This document shows positions 58,414 to 64,000 of a stretch of DNA of 64,000 nucleotides, piece by piece. The notes under the pieces were generated by a model. It was not told the origin of the DNA, did not search any database, and saw only the letters and a program-made list of their open reading frames with translations. The DNA comes from Bacillus sp. CH140a_4T (GTDB lineage: Bacteria; Bacillota; Bacilli; Bacillales; Bacillaceae_G), in the NCBI RefSeq assembly GCF_008923725.1, contig NZ_WBPF01000002.1:27254-91253 (forward strand). Direction: 5' to 3'. Both the position numbers and the translations under genes were made by a program. The first letter of the stretch is position 1, and each line of letters begins with the position of its first letter.

Positions 58414-58884
58414 ATGACAGGTTTATTTGTTGTATTGGGTTGCGCAATTATATTTTTTCTTTTAGCACAAATTCTCACTCCATCATCTACTTATAATCCC
58501 AATAATGATTCACAACGGGCGAAATGCTCTAACAAATTAGAAAAGCGAGTATATGATGCCTTGCGCTTTAAAGGTTATTATCCAACTGTACAGTATAAAG
58601 TACCTAATAAACGTTTTAAGTTAGATTTTGCGTTTTTTTCTCCAAATGGTTTAAAAATAGACGTAGAAATTGATGGGCCTTTTCATCGAACACCAGAAGG
58701 AATCAAACGAGACAGCAGACGGGATAAATATATGAAAACAAATGGGTGGAAAGTGATTCGTATTACTGACATTGCGTTAAATAAGGAGTTTGAGAAACAA
58801 ATACTTTTGTTGGTGGCAACATTAAATGAATTAGGGATAGAACCTTCTAAAGAATCCGATTTTGTTTTGTTAGAACAAAAATAA
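58414..58884 (+). CDS. membrane-anchored DUF559-type PD-(D/E)XK nuclease
   Basis: ATG 58414 after TTGGAGTGG gives 156 aa; the frame opens at GTG 58405. Residues about 4-22 form a membrane helix. The rest is a DUF559/Vsr-like endonuclease fold: SNKLEKRVYDALRFKG, KLDFAFFSPNGLKIDVEIDGPFHR (Asp and the ExD of the active site) and RRDKYMKTNGWKVIRITD. A nuclease fixed to the membrane could act on incoming DNA at the cell surface or in transfer. Strong terminator downstream. Confidence 0.82.
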   Translation: MTGLFVVLGCAIIFFLLAQILTPSSTYNPNNDSQRAKCSNKLEKRVYDALRFKGYYPTVQYKVPNKRFKLDFAFFSPNGLKIDVEIDGPFHRTPEGIKRDSRRDKYMKTNGWKVIRITDIALNKEFEKQILLLVATLNELGIEPSKESDFVLLEQK

Positions 58885-58924
58885 AGACGTATGATGAAAG
58901 TTACATCATACGTCTTTATTTTTT
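58877..58924. terminator. long terminator after the DUF559 gene
   Basis: AAAAATAAAGACGTATGATG (from 58877) pairs perfectly with its complement ending in T6, around a short loop. Confidence 0.85.
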
Positions 58925-58998
58925 GAAAAGAGCCTAGACCAGAATCCTTGTTTTTGTGATTCACGCACTTCATCAAAATCTCGTTTTAAGAGTATATC
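58906..58998 (-). pseudogene. 3' remnant of a DUF3967-like gene
   Basis: On the minus strand from about 58998 the frame reads LLKRDFDEVRESQKQGFWSRLFSKNK and stops at TGA 58908-58906, like the C-terminal end of DUF3967-type plasmid proteins. No upstream coding part remains. Its tail is shared with the terminator. Similar in kind to the tail of the intact gene at 59354-59938 (KRKKLFGIF). Confidence 0.45.
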
Positions 58999-59353
58999 AA
59001 TGCTATAGCACAAGGTGAATGCATGGTTATTAAAGAATAAACTAAAGTAATGGGAAGAAAGAAAAAGGTACTTTAAGAATTAACAGAGTAATTGAATGAA
59101 ATTAGGGATCCCCATAACAAAGATTAAAATTAATATGTGCTATAGTATCGATACAGGTACGCTGAATCACTAAAGCGAAGACTAATAGAAAAGAATGCGA
59201 AGCGCTATGGGATTCCCTTGCAAGTATTAAGCAGAATTTAAAAGGTGAAAAAATCTTGCTTGCAAGCATAATAAAAAGTGTACAATGGGTATTAAGGATT
59301 AGTAAAATGATACTGTGGTAAGAGTGTAGCGATACTATAATGGAGGTGGTTGA
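58999..59353. other. gene-free stretch upstream of the HTH/coiled-coil gene
   Basis: Contains TAGTATCG at about 59143 and its complement CGATACTA at about 59331, both beside promoter-like TATAAT-type sequence (ACTATAAT at 59334), and a GCTTGCAAGC palindrome near 59260. These look like regulator sites for the downstream gene. No gene is supported. Confidence 0.4.
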
Positions 59354-59938
59354 ATGGAGAGAAAAGATGATGTTGTAAGTGAAGAGTACTTAAAAACAAT
59401 TGATGTCTCCCGTATCACCAATCTAGCAGAAAGTACAATCAGAAAATATAGCTTAGAACTCGAAAAACAAGGCTATGAGTTTAATAAAGATGGCGATACA
59501 AGACTGTATCATGCCGATGATGTGACAGTTTTTAATACTCTAAAAGAAATTAGAGAAAAAACTAAGGTCTCATTGAATCACGCTGTTAGCGTGTTGATGA
59601 CACAGCAAACACGTACGACACAGGGTGTAGCGCGTTCAGAAGTTGCTGTGACAAGGTCTCAGAGTGAAGAGGAGCAATACGCGCTACAATCCATATCGAG
59701 CGAAATTAGAAATTTCTTAGAAGATATCAAGACTGAATTTATAGGTTTTCGAAAAGAACTTGAAATTGAATGTCAAAGCAATGATTTATTTAAACAAGAG
59801 CTTGAAGCGGAGCGTAAAAAAAATCATGAACTAGAAAAGAAACTTGATCTTATTATGACGGAATTAGAAAAAATCAACGCTAAAGCTGATATTTCTAATC
59901 AAGAACCCAAAAGGAAGAAACTATTTGGGATATTTTAA
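59354..59938 (+). CDS. MerR-like HTH and coiled-coil plasmid protein (DUF3967-like)
   Basis: 194 aa from ATG 59354 after TGGAGGTGG. The N-terminal winged helix is MerR-like (VSRITNLAESTIRKYSLELEKQGYEFNKDGDTRLYHADDV). A variable middle is followed by a coiled coil from about 135 to 178 (FRKELEIECQSNDLFKQELEAERKKNHELEKKLDLIMTELEKI). The end, KRKKLFGIF, is typical of DUF3967 proteins of Bacillus plasmids. The gene sits opposite parMR across a shared terminator. Likely a DNA-binding regulator or partition accessory. Confidence 0.8.
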   Translation: MERKDDVVSEEYLKTIDVSRITNLAESTIRKYSLELEKQGYEFNKDGDTRLYHADDVTVFNTLKEIREKTKVSLNHAVSVLMTQQTRTTQGVARSEVAVTRSQSEEEQYALQSISSEIRNFLEDIKTEFIGFRKELEIECQSNDLFKQELEAERKKNHELEKKLDLIMTELEKINAKADISNQEPKRKKLFGIF

Positions 59939-59950
59939 GTTTATACAAAA

Positions 59951-59986
59951 CAAAAAGAGTTGCCTATATGAGAGCAACTCTTTTTG
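59951..59986. terminator. bidirectional terminator between convergent genes
   Basis: CAAAAAGAGTTGC and its perfect complement GCAACTCTTTTTG around a ten-base loop, with T-runs both ways. Confidence 0.9.
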
Positions 59987-59988
59987 TT

Positions 59989-60408
59989 TTAGAAATCAGG
60001 ATCTTCTAAATCGTCTTCATCTAATGATCCTGTAATGTTGGTATTAGTTATTAATTGTCCCATTTTGCCTACGTCTTTTAATAAATCGTCCACCAGAGAA
60101 TTATGGGTATTCTCATCGCTTTGCATAAGAACAGCAGATACGGGAGCCACCTGGAGATCTGAAATTGTTTGTGTAATTTGTTTTATAGCATTCATCATTT
60201 GTTCTTGGTTTTTTGAGACATTTAGAAGTTCTTTTTTTGCATCAAAGGGCTCTTTTTGTGTTAAGTCTTGTTCAACTAATTGAATAATATACGTTGCAAG
60301 CTTTTTTGAGCGAGCTTTTTGCTCAAGGTGATTATAAACTTCTTCGCTCATGTGATCTGTTCGAAGCCCAAAGACTGTTTGTTTCTCGGTCTTTTTGGTA
60401 CGCCCCAT
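59989..60408 (-). CDS. parR: ParR-like DNA-binding partition adaptor
   Basis: 139 aa. The N-terminal region (RTKKTEKQTVFGLRTDHMSEEVYNHLEQKARSKKLATYIIQLVEQ) fits a ribbon-helix-helix DNA-binding unit. It is followed by a helical linker and an acidic C-terminus (SLDEDDLEDPDF) as in ParR proteins, whose tail caps the ParM filament. It is the second gene after parM on the minus strand, 27 bp behind it. It should bind the centromere upstream of parM. The family call rests mainly on size, RHH pattern and partner. Confidence 0.78.
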   Translation of the reverse strand: MGRTKKTEKQTVFGLRTDHMSEEVYNHLEQKARSKKLATYIIQLVEQDLTQKEPFDAKKELLNVSKNQEQMMNAIKQITQTISDLQVAPVSAVLMQSDENTHNSLVDDLLKDVGKMGQLITNTNITGSLDEDDLEDPDF

Positions 60409-60435
60409 AATGCGGCTCCTCCTTTCTGGCTATAC

Positions 60436-61602
60436 TTATTTCTCTGTTTTTTGCAGCATTTCGCCACGACTTTTTACTTCAAGCCCATATAGATTTAATT
60501 TGCGTGAATCTGGTAAGAAAATATGATTTGCTTGAGCGATTTCAGCTCCATACATTTCTTCAATGACTTCATGAATGCTAGTTTCTAGTATTGGGGCAAC
60601 ACCACCGAAATAAACATATTTATAAACTTTATCAGCTGGTGCAGGCATTACATCTTGGATTTTTAAAATTAGAAACTTAGCAAACTCTTTTAAAGAAGAG
60701 CGAACTTTATCCGTTAAATCTACACGCTGGCCAGTGTTTCCATCAACTAATTCCATTTTAGGTTTTTGGAAATTGTTTACTATAAATGTTTCAAATGAAC
60801 GTAAATCAGAGAATTTTTCTAGGAACTTTTCTTTTCTTAATTTTTCAATATGAGATAGATAAGATAATTTGTCTATCGGTTGCATAGAATCACGGTTCTT
60901 AGGTGATTTTAAACCGGCTGGTGATAATACTAAATCAATTGTTCCGCCGCCAATATCAACAAGTACTGTATCGTTGTTATCAAATTGTCTTGCTTCTTCA
61001 CGATCTTCTAATTCAAAATTCTTTTTAATTGCTAAACGTGCAATTTCTCCTTCAATACGACAAGTTGCTTTTTCTACAGTTATTTTTAATGTTTTTTCCA
61101 TTCCTGGTGTATGTATTGTAACTTCATGCTCTCCAGCAAATCTTTCTGCCATTGCATTTTGGGCTTCACTAAATTTGGCTGTTCGTTTCAGTAACCATAT
61201 AGGTAACATTGTTTGGAAATATTCAATTTCAACTGTATTGTCATCCGATTCGCGAGTTTCATTAATAGCATGATAGAAAGAAACAGCTGATAAAAACATT
61301 ACGTAAGGGATAGGGCTTGTAATTTTATCATGAAGTTTATTGACATGGTTGTTAGCTAATGCATGTTTTGCAGCTTCGTCGCCAACTAAGAAGAATCGTT
61401 CAGTGTCTTCTCCTGGGATTGTTGTTGAAATAAGTAGGCGAGATAATAATTCTTTAGGATTAGTAATGGTTGCTACAAAATGAGAATCAGCTTCGTCTTT
61501 ACTGATTTCTACAACGTTTGTAGGAGTTTCAATATAGAAACCATCAATTAAATTCATATCAAGTGAGTTTCCAGAATCCTTATTCATCATAGTAATTTTC
61601 AT
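60436..61602 (-). CDS. parM: actin-like plasmid segregation protein ParM
   Basis: 388 aa. Actin-fold motifs: an N-terminal DSGNSLDMNLIDG phosphate-1-like strand, VDIGGGTIDLVL (phosphate 2), and the adenosine motif YFGGVAPILE near residue 330. The ATG at 61602 has AAAGGAGTG upstream. The protein should form ATP-driven filaments that push plasmid copies apart with ParR and a centromere. Bt plasmids such as pBMBt1 carry ParM relatives. Large Bt plasmids also use TubZ, but no tubulin-like gene is present here. Confidence 0.92.
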   Translation of the reverse strand: MKITMMNKDSGNSLDMNLIDGFYIETPTNVVEISKDEADSHFVATITNPKELLSRLLISTTIPGEDTERFFLVGDEAAKHALANNHVNKLHDKITSPIPYVMFLSAVSFYHAINETRESDDNTVEIEYFQTMLPIWLLKRTAKFSEAQNAMAERFAGEHEVTIHTPGMEKTLKITVEKATCRIEGEIARLAIKKNFELEDREEARQFDNNDTVLVDIGGGTIDLVLSPAGLKSPKNRDSMQPIDKLSYLSHIEKLRKEKFLEKFSDLRSFETFIVNNFQKPKMELVDGNTGQRVDLTDKVRSSLKEFAKFLILKIQDVMPAPADKVYKYVYFGGVAPILETSIHEVIEEMYGAEIAQANHIFLPDSRKLNLYGLEVKSRGEMLQKTEK

Positions 61603-61615
61603 TAACTATTCACTC

Positions 61616-61800
61616 CTTTAGTTATCTTGTTAACAATATAACATTTTTTTATTTGTGTTTAAAGGTTATTTTTAAATTTTGTTAACAAAATTTAAAGGTG
61701 ATAAACTCTTTTGTTTTAAGGTTTTATTTTTATTTTTATTTGATTTTTTATATTAAAGTTAACTATAAATTGTTTTGTTAACTTTAATGTTAATATGTAT
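61616..61800. promoter_or_regulatory. candidate parC centromere and parMR promoter
   Basis: GTTAAC hexamers occur at 61629, 61681, 61758 and 61777, with a GTTAAT at 61789. The one at 61681 is the centre of a perfect 20-bp palindrome (AAATTTTGTTAAC and complement). The spacing is irregular. The sequence lies directly upstream of parM, where centromere repeats of type II partition systems are found. The rest of the gene-free stretch to 62177 is AT-rich with no supported gene. Confidence 0.6.
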
Positions 61801-62177
61801 GTATTTTTTACTAGATATATGTTTGTACCTTTGAGTTTTATTTTATGAAGCAAGAATTATTAAGGAAAGTATTAATAATTTGCAAATTGCGTCGCTATAT
61901 CTGTTGCACCTTCTTTATTTAAATGATAAATGAAATGGAATCATCTCCAATCTTTTGCGTATACGCTTCCTCAAAGTGTTGTTTCCCATAAAAAATAATA
62001 TTTAAAATTTATTTTTTTATACATCCAAAAATCTTATTAATTCTTTTTTTCTCTATTCTTCAGACAAAAATTAAGCAAATTTTTAGATTCTGAAATAGGT
62101 GGTCTACCTTCCATTTTTTCTCTAAATAAGTACACAGATAAATAGAGATAATAATGGTTATCAGGAGGTGATAAAAC

Positions 62178-62504
62178 ATGAACAATCAAACAAAATATAT
62201 AAATACAGAGAACCCAGAACAAATCTCTTCCTTTGAGGGAAGCTCATGTCATAATCCAGGGGCTGAAGTTTGTAGAGGTGATATTAGGTACGTTTGTGAA
62301 GAGGGGCATTGGAAATCTACAGGTGAATATTGTCTGGAAACAAATTTGCCACAAAGCTCCGGACAAAATTTTCCCATTGATGATATGGGCCCATGTGAAG
62401 GAGAAGGTTCGACAACTTGCATTGGTGATATAACGTATAAATGTAAAAGTGGTCGTTGGAAACCTACCTACGAATATTGTCAAGATGATAATACACCCAC
62501 ATAG
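62178..62504 (+). CDS. protein with two exact cysteine-repeat modules, 108 aa
   Basis: ATG 62178 follows TCAGGAGGTG. After 25 polar residues the protein has two 36-residue modules, each C-x7-C-x7-C-x11-C: CHNPGAEVCRGDIRYVC and CEGEGSTTCIGDITYKC, each followed by a GxWKxTxEYC end. The two are about 60 per cent similar by eye. There is no signal peptide. The modules could bind zinc or form disulfides if exported. A short polar N-terminus in front of Cys-rich modules also recalls ribosomally made peptides. Family not recognised. Confidence 0.75.
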   Translation: MNNQTKYINTENPEQISSFEGSSCHNPGAEVCRGDIRYVCEEGHWKSTGEYCLETNLPQSSGQNFPIDDMGPCEGEGSTTCIGDITYKCKSGRWKPTYEYCQDDNTPT

Positions 62505-62662
62505 ATACCGGACTTTAAAACAAGTGCGGTAGCACCAAATCACTTCCAGTTAAGATTTTGAGATGCCCCAAAACGAAAATTTTAACTTTTCATAGTTATT
62601 TTTGAAAATGCGGCTCATTTCTTTCGTTTTAGGGTATTTGCTTTTCTTAACTTGATAGCGAT

Positions 62663-62700
62663 GGGGTACCGCCAGCATTTCGGGAAAAAATCACGCTAAG
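62663..62700 (+). mobile_element. Tn3-family 38-bp terminal repeat (pointing right)
   Basis: 38 bp from GGGGTACCGCCAGCATTTCGG to ACGCTAAG. It is the best-conserved copy in the window and near-identical to Tn4430/TnXO1-type ends. It points rightward into the methyltransferase gene; no inverse partner is found up to 64000, so the other end would lie outside the window. Confidence 0.9.
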
Positions 62701-62711
62701 TAAAAACATAC

Positions 62712-62739
62712 AATAAGCTGCCCATATGGACAGCTTATT
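62712..62739 (-). terminator. hairpin at the end of the methyltransferase gene
   Basis: AATAAGCTG (62712-62720) pairs with CAGCTTATT (62731-62739); a central CCATATGG extends the stem. It abuts the stop codon. Confidence 0.6.
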
Positions 62740-63560
62740 TACATAATTCTCGTTATTGGAAGTGTATGTGTTGAATTATCTCCATCGAGCTTTCTTCCAC
62801 TTAAAATCATTGCATTCCCTAATACTTTTTTGTTTAATAAAAGTTTTGGTAATTCCATTTCTTCAGTAAGCTTGTAGCTATTTAATTCAGATACACCTTG
62901 TTTTTTTAAGACATTTAAAAGTTCTTTTTCATCTCCAAATATTTTTTCATCCATAAACAAATCTAAGAAAATAAATTTACCACCAGGTTTTAACACTCTT
63001 AATGCCTCTTTAATTACTTCAGTTTTATTTTCTCTATCTTTTACTTCATGAAATGTTAGACAGCTTACAATTGTATCAAATTCATTATCAGTAAAAGGGA
63101 GTTTTGCAGCACTTGCTTTTAGAAAATTAATTCTATCAGAGACCCCTTCTATTTTAGCATTCTGTTGGCATTGGGATTTGGAATATTCCCAATTTCCGCC
63201 CCAATAATCAACTCCAGTTAAAAAGGATTTAGGAAAGGTCTTTGCCAGTTTAATAATTAGTGAACCGCTACCAGTTCCTATATCTAGTATTTTTCCTTTT
63301 CCATCCGAATTCACCTTGGTAACAATTAAATTATGTATTTTTGACTGATAATTCCCACCAAATGTTGCAAATTGGTAAACTGAATAAGAAAGTATAAATG
63401 CTATATAAATAAAAGGCACCGCAAAAATACCTGACAGGACTCGCAGATATAAATTAACAGGTAATAATGTTATCAAGAGAAGAATAAGTGAAATAACTAA
63501 AAAAATAATTAGTTTGTAAATTCGTATCCAAGTTTTATATTTAGCTTTTGTTTTTAACAT
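62739..63560 (-). CDS. membrane-anchored class I SAM-dependent methyltransferase
   Basis: ATG 63560 has AAGGATGG upstream; a start three codons earlier is possible. 273 aa. Two hydrophobic helices at about 15-35 and 43-65 are followed by a Rossmann methyltransferase domain: KILDIGTGSGSLIIKLAK (motif I), FLTGVDYWGG, DRINFLKASAAKLPFTDNEFDTIVSCLTFHEV and LRVLKPGGKFIFLDLF. The family includes small-molecule and quinone methyltransferases; the substrate is unknown. It lies just inside a Tn3-type end, so it is likely transposon cargo. Confidence 0.87.
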   Translation of the reverse strand: MLKTKAKYKTWIRIYKLIIFLVISLILLLITLLPVNLYLRVLSGIFAVPFIYIAFILSYSVYQFATFGGNYQSKIHNLIVTKVNSDGKGKILDIGTGSGSLIIKLAKTFPKSFLTGVDYWGGNWEYSKSQCQQNAKIEGVSDRINFLKASAAKLPFTDNEFDTIVSCLTFHEVKDRENKTEVIKEALRVLKPGGKFIFLDLFMDEKIFGDEKELLNVLKKQGVSELNSYKLTEEMELPKLLLNKKVLGNAMILSGRKLDGDNSTHTLPITRIM

Positions 63561-63569
63561 ATTAACCAT

Positions 63570-64000
63570 CCTTAAATAACCTATCTTTTGTTTGTTGTAA
63601 TTATATAGGAAATCAATAATTGTGTCCTATAGTTTAAATACATTACTTCATAAGCTGGTTCTGTTTTAACATTAATATCCAATTATTTCAGGAGAGTCCC
63701 TCCATAATTTGATCCGATTACTGAACAAGTATCACATGTATATGATATACAAATCAAGTTAACATAACGCATAATTATCGGTAGCAAATATTTCATAGAA
63801 TCGTTATTTTTATGAGGTTTCTTACTTCAATGTTTATTTATTTCTTATACAGGATTTTATACATCGTTGATATAGCGAGGATTCTAGGGATCCTTGCTCT
63901 TATTTTTTTGCATAAAATCTTGTATAAATAAAAAAGTTTTTCATGTTAGTATCGAGAAGTAATACATATCGGTGGTAAAATCGGAATGTATTTCGAAATT
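63570..64000. other. gene-free right edge of the window
   Basis: AT-rich sequence with no supported gene. An AGCGAGGAT / ATCCTTGCT hairpin near 63875-63897, followed by CTTATTTTTTTG, is a possible plus-strand terminator without a visible gene. Confidence 0.4.

Noticed and set aside
62037-62222. 61-aa minus-strand open frame upstream of the cysteine-repeat gene
   Set aside because: No good ribosome-binding site, low-complexity hydrophobic start, and it overlaps the promoter region and start of the better supported gene at 62178.

Overview
The window looks like part of a large plasmid of the Bacillus cereus group (B. cereus / B. thuringiensis type). The DNA is AT-rich, ribosome-binding sites are strong AGGAGG-type sequences, and TTG and GTG starts are common. 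Plasmid-type genes include an actin-like ParM with a ParR-like adaptor, an FtsK-like coupling ATPase with a replication-relaxation protein, a putative replication initiator, two Hfq-like proteins, a PagR-like ArsR repressor, two resolvases with readable res sites, and Tn3-family 38-bp ends. No rRNA, tRNA or CRISPR array was seen, and no complete transposase of a known IS or Tn3 family.

Layout. 1-1510: end of a conjugation-like protein and small membrane proteins. 2130-3419: an Rpn-type PD-(D/E)XK gene followed by a broken copy of its own 3' end. 3678-4520: putative replication initiator. 5031-15766: a complete class II lanthipeptide locus of the lacticin 481 group (lanK, lanR, lanA, lanM, lanT, lanFEG); the 52-aa precursor gene at 7466-7624 is short and easily missed. 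15886-28010: mosaic block with Tn3-type ends. It carries two fluoride channels behind a fluoride riboswitch, DUF202 and lgt genes, a resolvase with a three-part res site, chromosome-like genes (polysaccharide deacetylase, spo0M, a CBS-domain transporter, a MerR regulator), a patch of gene debris, and an ECF sigma/anti-sigma pair enclosed by its own pair of 38-bp ends.

29575-33631: a candidate defence island on the minus strand. It has two overlapping DGQHR (DndB-like) genes, then a 169-aa gene overlapping a SEFIR-domain gene. A second resolvase with its res site and a frameshifted tyrosine-recombinase-like gene lie next to it. 36229-43012: a six-gene biosynthetic operon (PGM1-like ATP-grasp ligase, unknown 101-aa protein, class III aminotransferase, acyl-CoA dehydrogenase, FlK-like thioesterase, MFS exporter) divergent from a CGNR-type regulator. 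The product is unknown.

43045-54918: plasmid accessory region with hfq, a PagR-like repressor, a second Rpn gene, a tyrosine recombinase with inverted-repeat sites, a HExxH protein, a lipoprotein nuclease of the NucB family, several small unknown proteins and a second hfq-like gene. 55221-57784: transfer or mobilisation operon (two small proteins, FtsK-like ATPase, replication-relaxation protein). 58414-61602: membrane-anchored DUF559-like nuclease, HTH/coiled-coil protein, and parMR with a GTTAAC-rich upstream region as candidate centromere. 62178-62504: a cysteine-repeat protein of unknown role. 62663-63560: another Tn3-type end beside a membrane-anchored methyltransferase.

The best candidates for undescribed biology are the SEFIR/DGQHR island, the ATP-grasp operon, the Tn3-end-bounded sigma/anti-sigma cassette, and the cysteine-repeat protein. 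All functions come from reading motifs and gene order by eye; no database search was possible.
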